A DNA stretch of 64,000 nt from Microtetraspora fusca (GTDB lineage Bacteria; Actinomycetota; Actinomycetes; Streptosporangiales; Streptosporangiaceae), in assembly GCF_001570365.1 (NCBI RefSeq), contig NZ_BBYK01000049.1:62001-126000 (forward strand), written 5' to 3'. Below, one piece after another: positions 33,010 to 41,117 of this stretch. The translations under genes were made by a program, and so were the position numbers. The notes under the pieces were generated by a model. The model was not told the origin of the DNA. It worked only from the letters and a program-made list of their open reading frames with translations, and did not search any database. Each line of letters opens with the position of its first letter. Position 1 is the first letter of the stretch.

Positions 33010-36000
33010 GTGCAGTTTGGCATCCTTGGGCCGCTACGGGTTCGGACGGCCGAAGGGGAACCGGTCTCCGTCGGCGGGTCGCGGCCGCGCGCGCTTCTGG
33101 CGATGCTGCTGCTCGACGCGGGGCGGCCGGTCGGGATCGACCGGCTGATCGACGGTCAGTACGGTGACGACCCGCCCGCGGGCGCGGCCAACGCGATCCA
33201 GGCGCACGTCTCCCGGCTCCGGCGCGCTCTGCCGTCCGGGCTGATCGAGTTCCACGGCGGGGGCTACCGGCTCGCCGTCGATCCCGAGGACGTGGACGCC
33301 CACCGCTTCGAGCGGCTCGCCCGCGAAGGACGCCGGCTTCTGGCCGCCGGTCACCACGAACGCGCGGCGAAGTCGCTCAGGGAGGCGCTGGCGCTGTGGC
33401 GGGGCCCCGCGCTGGCCGACGTGGGCGACGCCCCCTTCGCGCCACCGCGGGTGACCCGCCTTGAGGAGGCGCGGCTGGAGGCGCGGGAAGACCTCGTCGA
33501 GGCCGAGCTGGCCCTTCCCGAGGGCACCTCGACGGCCGAGCTGCGGGAGATCGTGGCCGCGTACCCGCTGCGTGAGCGGCTGCGCGGACAGCTCATGCGG
33601 GCGCTGCACGCGTCGGGGCAGCAGGCGGCGGCGCTGGCCGTGTACGAGGAGGCCAGGCGGCTGCTCGCCGACGAGCTCGGGGCCGACCCCTCGCCCGAGC
33701 TGGCCGAGATCCACCTGGCGATCCTGCGGGGAGCCGAGCAGCGCCCGGAGCGGGCGGCGGGCCGCGGGTTGCCCGCACAGCTCACCAGCTTCGTCGGCCG
33801 GGTGGCGGAGCTGGAGCGGCTCGGCGGGCTCCGGGACGCCCGGCTGATCACGCTGACCGGTCCCGGAGGCGCGGGCAAGACCAGGCTGGCGATCGAGACG
33901 GCCCGCCGCCGGGGCGGGGACGTCCGGTTCGTCGATCTGTCGCCGCTCGACGACGGCGGCCAGGTCCCGCAGGCCGTCCTGGGTGCCCTCGGCCTGCGGG
34001 AGACGGGGCTGCGGTCGCCCGACGCCGAGCGCCTCGACGCCGCCGACCGGATCGCCGCCGCGCTCGCGGAGCGCGAGCTCCTGATCGTCCTGGACAACTG
34101 CGAGCACGTGATCGCCGCGGCCGCCGTCCTGGTCCGCCGCCTGCTCGACGACTGCCCGGGGCTCGCCGTCCTGGCCACCAGCCGCGAGCCGCTCGGGCTC
34201 ACCGGCGAGACACTCGTTCCGCTGACGCCGTTGGCCGTGGCTCCGCCGGAGGCGGACCTCGACCGGGCCGCGGCCTACCCCGCCGTACGGCTGTTCGCCG
34301 ACCGGGCCGCCGCCGTACGGCCGGGCTTCACGATGACGCCCGAGGTCGTCGAGATCTGCGCGGCTCTGGAGGGGCTGCCGCTCGCCATCGAGCTGGCCGC
34401 GGCGCGGGTCCGCTCGTTCACGGTGGCGGAGATCGCCGCGCGGCTGGGCGAGCACGGCAGGTTCGCGCTGCTGTCGCGCGGCGACCGCACCGCGTCCGAA
34501 CGCCACCGGACGCTGCACGCGGTGGTGGAGTGGAGCTGGAGCCTGCTCAGCGCCGACGAGCGGGCGATGGCCCGGCGTTTCTCCGTGTTCTCGGGCGGCG
34601 CGTCACTGGAGGCGGTGGAGCGGATCTGCGGGCCCGCCGAGGTGCTGGCCGACCTGGTGGACAAGTCCCTCGTCGAGGCGAGCGGCGGCCGCTACCGAAT
34701 GCTCGACACGATTCGGCTGTTCTGCGCGGAACGGCTGGCGGAGGCGGGGGAGGAGCGGCGGCTGCGCGACGCCCACGCCGCGTACTTCCTCGACCTGGCA
34801 CGGCGCGCCGACCCCTGGCTGCGGCGGGCCGAGCAGCTCGACTGGCTGGCCCGGCTCTCCGCCGAGCACAGCAACTTCGACGCCGCGTTGCGCCATGCCG
34901 TACCCGCGGATCCGGAGACGGCGCTGCGGCTGATCGCGGCCCTGTCGGCGTACCGGTGGCTGAGCGGGCGGCGCGGGCAGGCGACGGCGTCCGCCCTCGA
35001 CCTGCTGGTACGGCTCGGCGGCGCGGCGGCGGAACCACCGCCGGGCCTGGAGGAGGAGTACGTCCTCTGCGTGCTCGCCGTCGTGCCGGACGTGTTGCCC
35101 GAGCAGTGGGCGCGGGCCGCCGAGATCATAGGGTCGCTCGGGCACGAACTGCGGCATCCGTTCGCGGCGGTCATGTGGGGGATGGTGGCCGGGCCGCCGG
35201 AACCGGGGTCGGTCCGGACCCGGCAGTTCGGCTCCGACCCGTGGGGCCGGGCGGTCGTGCTGCTGGGCCAGGGGACGATGAGCCTGCTCGGAGGCGAGGT
35301 GGCCGAGGCCGAGCGGCTGCTCGCGGCGAGCCTGGCGGGCTTCCAGGCCGCCGGCGAGCGCTGGGGGATGGCGCAGGGGTTCGAGTGGCTGGGGACGATC
35401 TCCAGTTGGAGAGGCGACCGGGCGCGAGCCCGGGAGATGTGGGCCGGCGCCCTCGATCTGCACGAGCAGCTCGGCGCGCTGGAGGAGATGGTGGACGTGC
35501 TCTGCCGGCGGGCGGGCACCGTGCTTCGCGAGGGTGACGCGGACGGAGCGGCCGCCGACCTGCGGCGCGCCGCCGAGCTGGCCCGCCAGGCGGGCCGCTC
35601 CCATCGGCCGGCCCTGGTCGCGCTGGGCTGGGGCGACCTCGCCCGGCTGCGCGGCGATCACGCCGAGGCGCGCGCCCGCTATATGGAGGCGTTGGACGGC
35701 GTCGTTCCCGGCACCTACGTGGGCGACACCACGCGGATATGCACGCTCACCGCGCTGGGATGGCTGGCCCAGGCCGAGGGCGACCTCGCCGAGGCGCGGC
35801 TCCGGCACGGCGAGGCGTTCGCCCTCGCGTCCGCGGTTCCGGCGACGGACCTCGCGGACGTCGTGGAGGGGCAGGCCGGGCTCGCCCTGCTCGAGGGCGC
35901 GGCGGAGCGCGCCGCGTTCCTGCTCGGAGCCGGTACGGCGCTGCGCGGCACGGCCGTCACGGGCGACCCCGACGTGGCCGGGGTCGCGGCGCGGGCCACG

Positions 36001-36087
36001 GAGGCGATCGGCGCGGAGGCGTTCGCGGCGGTGTACGCGCGTGGGGCCGCGCTCGACCGCGCCAGGGTGTGGGCGGCTCTCGGCTGA
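33010..36087 (+). CDS. AfsR/SARP-type regulator: BTAD + NB-ARC ATPase + TPR
   Basis: This large 1025-residue regulator starts with an OmpR-like winged helix (residues 1-95, MQFGILGPLRVRTAEG), then a bacterial transcriptional activator domain (95-245, ending in YEEARRLLADELGADPSPELAEIH). A STAND/NB-ARC ATPase follows, with Walker A GPGGAGKTRL from residue 284 and Walker B LLIVLDNCEH near 358. The C-terminal half is helical, TPR-like (QLGALEEM... ARARYMEAL...). The start is GTG 33010 rather than 32986, since family members begin MQFG/MRFG. Such proteins switch on a nearby pathway; the FAD monooxygenase 124 bp downstream, with repeated GTCAGCG sites in its promoter, is the likely target. Confidence 0.92.
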   Translation: MQFGILGPLRVRTAEGEPVSVGGSRPRALLAMLLLDAGRPVGIDRLIDGQYGDDPPAGAANAIQAHVSRLRRALPSGLIEFHGGGYRLAVDPEDVDAHRFERLAREGRRLLAAGHHERAAKSLREALALWRGPALADVGDAPFAPPRVTRLEEARLEAREDLVEAELALPEGTSTAELREIVAAYPLRERLRGQLMRALHASGQQAAALAVYEEARRLLADELGADPSPELAEIHLAILRGAEQRPERAAGRGLPAQLTSFVGRVAELERLGGLRDARLITLTGPGGAGKTRLAIETARRRGGDVRFVDLSPLDDGGQVPQAVLGALGLRETGLRSPDAERLDAADRIAAALAERELLIVLDNCEHVIAAAAVLVRRLLDDCPGLAVLATSREPLGLTGETLVPLTPLAVAPPEADLDRAAAYPAVRLFADRAAAVRPGFTMTPEVVEICAALEGLPLAIELAAARVRSFTVAEIAARLGEHGRFALLSRGDRTASERHRTLHAVVEWSWSLLSADERAMARRFSVFSGGASLEAVERICGPAEVLADLVDKSLVEASGGRYRMLDTIRLFCAERLAEAGEERRLRDAHAAYFLDLARRADPWLRRAEQLDWLARLSAEHSNFDAALRHAVPADPETALRLIAALSAYRWLSGRRGQATASALDLLVRLGGAAAEPPPGLEEEYVLCVLAVVPDVLPEQWARAAEIIGSLGHELRHPFAAVMWGMVAGPPEPGSVRTRQFGSDPWGRAVVLLGQGTMSLLGGEVAEAERLLAASLAGFQAAGERWGMAQGFEWLGTISSWRGDRARAREMWAGALDLHEQLGALEEMVDVLCRRAGTVLREGDADGAAADLRRAAELARQAGRSHRPALVALGWGDLARLRGDHAEARARYMEALDGVVPGTYVGDTTRICTLTALGWLAQAEGDLAEARLRHGEAFALASAVPATDLADVVEGQAGLALLEGAAERAAFLLGAGTALRGTAVTGDPDVAGVAARATEAIGAEAFAAVYARGAALDRARVWAALG

Positions 36088-36100
36088 CCCGGCCCGCCGT

Positions 36101-36156
36101 ACGCGCGGAACGCTGACGGCGGCGGTTCACGCGCGGAGCGCTGACGGCGGCGGTCC
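36101..36156 (+). repeat. 28-bp tandem repeat, two units
   Basis: Units 36101-36128 and 36129-36156 match at 26 of 28 positions. Each contains CGCTGAC, the reverse of GTCAGCG. Confidence 0.9.
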
Positions 36157-36191
36157 CGGGCTGTCAGCGGAGTGTCCATGGCCTGTCAGCG
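36111..36191. promoter_or_regulatory. Four GTCAGCG motifs before the FAD monooxygenase, candidate SARP operator
   Basis: CGCTGAC at 36111-36117 and 36139-36145, then GTCAGCG in the opposite orientation at 36163-36169 and 36185-36191. The two last are part of CTGTCAGCG repeated with a period of 22 bp, which equals two 11-bp steps, the geometry known for SARP-type activators. The array ends 20 bp before the monooxygenase ATG. Confidence 0.55.
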
Positions 36192-36211
36192 CTCCCGGCG
36201 ACGCTGAACGC

Positions 36212-37411
36212 ATGAACTTCACGAACCGCGTGGCCGGGACGAACGGCCTGACGAACACCCACATCCTGATCTCCGGCGCGAGCATCGCCGGTCCGGCGCT
36301 GGCCCACTGGCTCATCCGTTACGGCTTCACGGTGACCGTGGTCGAGAAGGCCCCCGCGCTGCGTCTCGGCGGCCAGGCTGTCGACTTCAAGGGCGAGACC
36401 CACCTGACCGTGCTGGAGCGGATGGGCATCCTGGAGGATGTACGGCGGTTGCAGACCGGCGGCACCGACCAGGAGATCGTTGACGCGAACGGTCGCAGGC
36501 TGGCGGTGATGCCCGGCGAGTTCACCGGCGGTGAGCTGGAGATCCGGCGCGGCGAGCTGTCCCGGCTGCTGTACGAAAGGACGGTCGCCGCCGGCTGCGA
36601 GTACGTCTTCGGCGACTCCATCACCTCGATCACCGAGACGGCGGGCGGGGTGCACGTGACGTTCGAGCGCGGCGCGCCGCGTACCTTCGACCTGGTCGTG
36701 GGCGCGGACGGCATCCACTCCAACGTCCGCCGCCTGGTGTTCGGCCCCGAGTCGGACTATGTCCACTTCCTCGGCTACTACTACGGCCTCGTCGACGTAC
36801 AGGGAGATTTCGGGTCGATGCCGACGATGTACAACGAGCCCGGCCGGCTGGTCTCCACCGGCGGTCCCGCGGCGGCCGCCTTCTTCGCCTTCGCCTCGCC
36901 GGGTCTGGACTACGACCGCTACGACGCCAAGGAGATGAAGCGGATCCTGCGGGACGCCTACGCCGGGATGGGGTGGCGGACGTCCGAGATCATGGAAGCG
37001 GTCCGGCACGCGGACGACGTCTACCTCGACTCGATCAGCCAGGTCCGGATCGACCACTACTCCAAGGGCCGCGTGGTGCTGCTCGGAGACTCCGCGTACG
37101 GCAACACGCTGGGCGGCTTCGGCACCGGGCTCGCCATGGTCGGCGCGTACGTGCTGGCCGGCGAGTTGGCCGAGGCGGGTGGAAATCACCAGGTCGCCTT
37201 CCGGCGCTATGAGGAGGGGTTCCGCGACTACGCGAAGATCGCCAAGAACGGTAACGCGGGCCGCTTTCTCGCACCGCGCACCCGGCGCGGGATCCGGATG
37301 CGGAACCGGCTCTTCCGGTCCGGCGTCCTGTTCTCGCTGATGATGAAGATGACCGACAAGTACGCCACCGACATCACGCTCAAGGACTATCGCGCGCTTG
37401 TCCGCCGATGA
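36212..37411 (+). CDS. FAD-dependent monooxygenase (PHBH/tetracycline-hydroxylase-like)
   Basis: This 399-residue group A flavin monooxygenase has the dinucleotide motif ISGASIAGPALAHWL (GxGxxG variant, residues 18-32), the DG motif LVVGADGIHSNVRRLVF and the FAD-ribityl motif GRVVLLGDSAYGNTLGGFGTG. These enzymes hydroxylate aromatic substrates with NAD(P)H and O2. Related ones inactivate rifamycin or tetracycline or act in polyketide tailoring. The true start could be ATG 36212, as given, or a downstream start near residue 14. It is probably controlled by the adjacent AfsR-like protein. Confidence 0.88.
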   Translation: MNFTNRVAGTNGLTNTHILISGASIAGPALAHWLIRYGFTVTVVEKAPALRLGGQAVDFKGETHLTVLERMGILEDVRRLQTGGTDQEIVDANGRRLAVMPGEFTGGELEIRRGELSRLLYERTVAAGCEYVFGDSITSITETAGGVHVTFERGAPRTFDLVVGADGIHSNVRRLVFGPESDYVHFLGYYYGLVDVQGDFGSMPTMYNEPGRLVSTGGPAAAAFFAFASPGLDYDRYDAKEMKRILRDAYAGMGWRTSEIMEAVRHADDVYLDSISQVRIDHYSKGRVVLLGDSAYGNTLGGFGTGLAMVGAYVLAGELAEAGGNHQVAFRRYEEGFRDYAKIAKNGNAGRFLAPRTRRGIRMRNRLFRSGVLFSLMMKMTDKYATDITLKDYRALVRR

Positions 37412-37513
37412 CCGCCGGTTCAGGGGCCGCGGGACGACGGAGGGCTGTGGAGTGGCTGAACATCCGTCGAATGATCTGGACGGGTTGGCGGCGGAATGGC
37501 AGCCTTACCCGTT

Positions 37514-38428
37514 ATGCGAATGAAGATCATTACGGTCGGTGTTTGCGGTGCGATGGTGGCTTTGGGGAGTTCCGGGGTGGCGAGCGCGGCGGCTCGCGCC
37601 GCCGCTCCCAACTTCCAGTTGCCCTTCCCCTGCGGGGAGACCTGGGTGGGCAGCAGCGGCAGCTACGCGCACACCGGCAACGAGATCGATTTCAACGGCA
37701 GTGCGAACGACGGGGACGGCGACCTCGGAAGGACCGTCGTGGCGGCGGCGGCCGGCACCGTCGAGGTCTCCGCGTACCAGACCGGCAACGGCTACGGGAA
37801 CCTGATCAAGATCCGGCACTCGGACGGCAGCGCGACCCTCTACGCGCACCTGAACACGCGCTCGGTCGCGCAGGGGGCGACCGTGGCGCAGGGGCAGAAG
37901 ATCGGCGCGGTGGGCAAGAGCTCGGCCAAGTACAAGGTCGCGGCCCACCTCCACTACGAGCAGCGTTCGTCGTCCGGGGCCATCGTCCCGGCCGTCTTCA
38001 ACGGTGTCACCTTCAAGTACCCCGGTCAGAAGGTGAAGTCCAACAACTGCGGTGGCTCCTCCACCCCCTCCAAGCCGTCCCCGCCGCCCAAGCCCGCCGG
38101 CAGCCCGAACCCGTACAGTGCGGGCAAGGTGTGCGGCGCGGGCTTCAAGGAGATCGACTCCGCGTCGTTGGCGTCGTACGGCCGCGTCGTCCTGATGTAC
38201 TCCGCGGCGACCGGAAAGAACTGCGTCGTCACCCTGCGCGCCGGCGGCACGGGCAGGGACAACGTCAGCGCCTTCCTGGAGGTCAAGGGCAAGAGCCGGC
38301 AGAGCGACTCCGGGAGCTACCAGTACTACGCCGGACCGCTGCGCGCCGCGGCGGCCCGCACCTGCGTGAAGTGGGGCGGCTCGATCGGGTCCGCCCGGTA
38401 CGAGAGCTCGTTCGAGCACTGCGGCTGA
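37514..38428 (+). CDS. Secreted M23-family peptidase fused to SapA-like domain
   Basis: This 304-residue protein starts with a signal peptide (about residues 1-28). The M23 (LytM-like) domain has the zinc ligands H53 and D59 in HTGNEIDF and H145-L-H147 in AHLHYE; H112 may be the catalytic His. A Pro/Ser/Lys linker (about 183-199) follows. The C-terminal part (200-304), with NPYSAGKVCGAGFKEIDS, a region ending in CVKWGGSIGS and a final EHCG, resembles the spore-associated protein A family of streptomycetes. It would be a secreted peptidoglycan endopeptidase anchored or targeted by the SapA-like domain. Confidence 0.82.
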   Translation: MRMKIITVGVCGAMVALGSSGVASAAARAAAPNFQLPFPCGETWVGSSGSYAHTGNEIDFNGSANDGDGDLGRTVVAAAAGTVEVSAYQTGNGYGNLIKIRHSDGSATLYAHLNTRSVAQGATVAQGQKIGAVGKSSAKYKVAAHLHYEQRSSSGAIVPAVFNGVTFKYPGQKVKSNNCGGSSTPSKPSPPPKPAGSPNPYSAGKVCGAGFKEIDSASLASYGRVVLMYSAATGKNCVVTLRAGGTGRDNVSAFLEVKGKSRQSDSGSYQYYAGPLRAAAARTCVKWGGSIGSARYESSFEHCG

Positions 38429-38623
38429 CGCCGCCCCCGGGCGCGCGGCCCCGCGTGCGCCGCGCGCCCGGCTCGTGTGACGTCCTGACCTGGGAGAATG
38501 GCCGGCGGAAAAATCTTGAAAAAAGTGTGGCCGCCGTGTCGAATCGGCCGCCCTCCGTTCGATGCGTAGTCGAAGGGCCGGAGAGATCCGGCGCACGACA
38601 CCTCACCGAGAAGGGACCCCGCG

Positions 38624-38998
38624 ATGCGGTACATGATCACTCTTAAGGCCACCGCCAAGCCCACCACCCCGCCGCCCGCCGAGCTGATGGAGGCCATCAC
38701 CGCGCTGGGGCAGGAGGCGACCGCGGCCGGCGCCCTCCTGGACACGAACGGGCTGGCGCCGAGCGCCGAGGGCGCGCGGGTCGAGCTCGTCGGAGGGAAG
38801 CTGAGCGTCACGGACGGCCCGTTCGCCGAGGCGAAGGAGCTGATCAGCTACGCCCTGTACCAGGTCAGGTCGAAGGAGGAGGCGATCGAGTGGACCTCGC
38901 GCTTCCTGAAGCTCCACCGCGACCTGTGGGACGGCTGGGAGGGTGAGGCCGACATCTGGCGCGTCTTCGGCCCGGAGGACTTCGCCCCCGGCGCCTGA
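38624..38998 (+). CDS. YCII-related (DGPF) protein
   Basis: This 124-residue protein of the YCII/DGPF family has the defining motif TDGPFAEAKE at about residues 66-75. DGPF genes sit next to ECF42 sigma factors throughout actinobacteria and are their main regulon members. The role of the protein itself is unclear. AAGGGA precedes the ATG, and the sigma factor starts 99 bp downstream. Confidence 0.9.
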   Translation: MRYMITLKATAKPTTPPPAELMEAITALGQEATAAGALLDTNGLAPSAEGARVELVGGKLSVTDGPFAEAKELISYALYQVRSKEEAIEWTSRFLKLHRDLWDGWEGEADIWRVFGPEDFAPGA

Positions 38999-39097
38999 CG
39001 GCCGGCGCCGTTCGCCGCCCAGACGGACCTTGTGACGACATGTCATGAGAAGAAGCCGCCTGGGTGGCGACGAGGTGCTGTGCTTGAATCGGTCGTC

Positions 39098-40387
39098 ATG
39101 ACAGGTGGCGACCCCCGGCAGGCGATAGAGGCGGTCTGGCGGATCGAGTCCGCCCGGGTGATCGCGGGGCTGGCCCGGATGGTCGGCGATGTCGGGCTGG
39201 CCGAGGAGCTGGCGCAGGACGCCCTGGTCGCCGCTTTGGAGCGGTGGCCGGAGTCCGGCGTTCCGGATAATCCGGGCGGGTGGCTCATGCTGACCGCCAA
39301 GCACCGTGCCATCGACCTGCTCCGCCGCCGGTCCCGGTACGACCAGAAGCTCGTGGAGCTCGGCCGGGACATGGAGATCCGGCAGGAGGCGGCCGAGGCA
39401 GAGCTGGACGACGCGCTCGACGATCACATCGGCGACGACCTGCTGCGGCTGCTCTTCACGGCCTGCCATCCCGTGCTCTCGACCGAGGGGCGCCTCGCGC
39501 TCACCCTCCGGCTGCTCGGCGGCCTGACCACCGAGGAGATCGCCCGCGCCTTCCTCGTGCCCGAGCCGACCGTCGCGCAGCGGATCGTCCGCGCCAAGCG
39601 CACCCTCGCGGACCGGCGGGTGAAGATCGAGATGCCCGCGCCGGACGAGCTGGCCGAGCGGCTCTCGTCCGTCCTGGAGGTCGTCTATCTCATCTTCAAC
39701 GAGGGCTACTCGCCGACCGCTGGCGCCGACTGGATGCGCACGTCGCTCTGCGAGGAGGCGCTGCGCCTCGGCCGCGTCCTGGCCGGACTCATGCCGGACG
39801 AGGCCGAGGTGCACGGCCTCGTCGCCCTGATGGAGATCCAGGCGTCCCGCGCCGCCGCGCGGATCGGTCCGGACGGCGCGGCCGTCACCCTGCTCGACCA
39901 GGACCGGCGCCTGTGGGACCGGCTGCTCATCCGCCGGGGGCTGGAGGCGCTCGGCCGCGCCGAGGCGCTCGGGAGGCTCGGGCCGTACGGGCTGCAGGCG
40001 GCGATCGCGGCCTGTCACGCCCGCGCGCTGTCCCCCGAGGACACCGACTGGGAGCGGATAGCCGCGCTCTATCGGCTGCTGGCCCACGTCGCGCCCTCGC
40101 CCGTCGTCGAGCTGAACCGCGCGGTCGCGGTGAGCATGGCGTACGGCCCGGAACGCGGCCTGGAGATCGCGGACCGGCTGGTGACGGAACGGGCGCTCGC
40201 GAACTATCCGCAGCTGCCGGCCGTACGGGGTGATCTGCTGGAGAGGCTGGGCCGCCTCGACGAGGCGGGCGAGGAGTTCGAGCGCGCGGTCGGGCTGACC
40301 CGCAACGAGCAGGAGCGTGCGCTCTTCACCGCCCGCGTGGCCGCCCTCCGCGAGCGGGGAGCCCAAGAAGGCACGGGGAGGCGGTAG
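39098..40387 (+). CDS. ECF42-type RNA polymerase sigma factor
   Basis: This 429-residue protein has sigma region 2 (WRIESARVIAGLARMVGDVGLAEELAQDALVAALERWP, residues 9-45) and region 4 (LTTEEIARAFLVPEPTVAQRIVRAKRTL, about 140-175). They are followed by a long C-terminal extension (DUF6596, with LIFNEGYSPTAG and ALSPEDTDWERIAALYRLL) that includes TPR-like helices at the end. The extension, the absence of an anti-sigma gene and the adjacent DGPF gene define group ECF42. The start is ATG 39098; a longer in-frame start at 39032 has no support. Confidence 0.93.
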   Translation: MTGGDPRQAIEAVWRIESARVIAGLARMVGDVGLAEELAQDALVAALERWPESGVPDNPGGWLMLTAKHRAIDLLRRRSRYDQKLVELGRDMEIRQEAAEAELDDALDDHIGDDLLRLLFTACHPVLSTEGRLALTLRLLGGLTTEEIARAFLVPEPTVAQRIVRAKRTLADRRVKIEMPAPDELAERLSSVLEVVYLIFNEGYSPTAGADWMRTSLCEEALRLGRVLAGLMPDEAEVHGLVALMEIQASRAAARIGPDGAAVTLLDQDRRLWDRLLIRRGLEALGRAEALGRLGPYGLQAAIAACHARALSPEDTDWERIAALYRLLAHVAPSPVVELNRAVAVSMAYGPERGLEIADRLVTERALANYPQLPAVRGDLLERLGRLDEAGEEFERAVGLTRNEQERALFTARVAALRERGAQEGTGRR

Positions 40388-40509
40388 CGAGCGCGGCGAC
40401 GAAGGGGAGCGGCGTCTTCCTCGGAGCCCGTGTAGCTCACGACCAGCAGGTGCGGCACCCCGCCATCCAAGCAGCCCCGGACCCGCCCGTGACACGCCGC
40501 CGAGTGGTG

Positions 40510-41004
40510 CTACGGCTTCTCGACGGCGGCCTTCAACTCGGTGAGCCAGCGTTCGTGGTTGGCCCGGAGCTTGCGCTCGCTGTAGAAGAGCGGCAGGAGC
40601 GGGCCGGCGAGCGACTCCTCGACCGTGACCCTGGTCCGCCCGCCGTCCAGCGGCTCCAGGACGTGCCGGTCCACCGCCTTGTAGCCGAAGAACGTGCCCG
40701 TCCAGGTCAGCTCCCGTTCCGGGGCCACGACGGCGAAGCGCGACCGCAGCGTGACGCCGTTGAGCTTCCACCGGAAGGGAGCCCCGGGCCGGACGTCGGA
40801 GAGTTCGATGATCTCCAGGTTCGAGACCCACCGCGACCAGGTGGCGAGATCGGCCATCACCGCCCACACCCGCTCCACGGGAGCGTCCACGACGACGCTG
40901 GACGAGGAGACGAGCTGGGCGTTCGGGTCGATGCGGCCGTGGCGGGCGTACTCGTCGTGCAGGACCGTCAGCGCCGGGCCCGAGTAGAACAGCGTGCTCG
41001 CCAT
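40510..41004 (-). CDS. SRPBCC (polyketide cyclase-like) protein
   Basis: This 164-residue START/SRPBCC-fold protein has the pattern SSSVVVDAPVERVWAVMADLATWSRWVS and the central GVTLRSRFAVVAPERELTWTG. Members bind hydrophobic ligands in a large cavity; some act as cyclases. GGAG precedes the ATG. The gene lies behind a pair of AGAGCA palindromes and has its own promoter. The FAD monooxygenase ending 113 bp upstream on the same strand may be part of the same function. Confidence 0.85.
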   Translation of the reverse strand: MASTLFYSGPALTVLHDEYARHGRIDPNAQLVSSSSVVVDAPVERVWAVMADLATWSRWVSNLEIIELSDVRPGAPFRWKLNGVTLRSRFAVVAPERELTWTGTFFGYKAVDRHVLEPLDGGRTRVTVEESLAGPLLPLFYSERKLRANHERWLTELKAAVEKP

Positions 41005-41036
41005 GGCGAACTCCTTCTGGATCAGCGTTACGTTGC

Positions 41037-41084
41037 GAGAGCAATGCTCTCTCTTCTGGCCGATCTCGTCAAGAGCAGTGCTCT
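41037..41084. promoter_or_regulatory. Paired palindromic operators AGAGCA-N-TGCTCT
   Basis: GAGAGCAATGCTCTC (41037-41051, perfect around A44) and AGAGCAGTGCTCT (41072-41084) are centred 34 bp apart, 33-80 bp upstream of the SRPBCC start. A third half-site (GCGCTCTC) follows at 41097. These are typical dimer sites of a TetR- or MarR-type repressor that is not encoded in the immediate neighbourhood. Confidence 0.65.
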
Positions 41085-41117
41085 CTATTTACTCCAGCGC
41101 TCTCGATTTGGTGGTCG

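Noticed and set aside
36101-37411. The AfsR-like gene as part of an antibiotic biosynthetic cluster
   Set aside because: No synthase or other pathway genes adjoin it; only one oxygenase is nearby.
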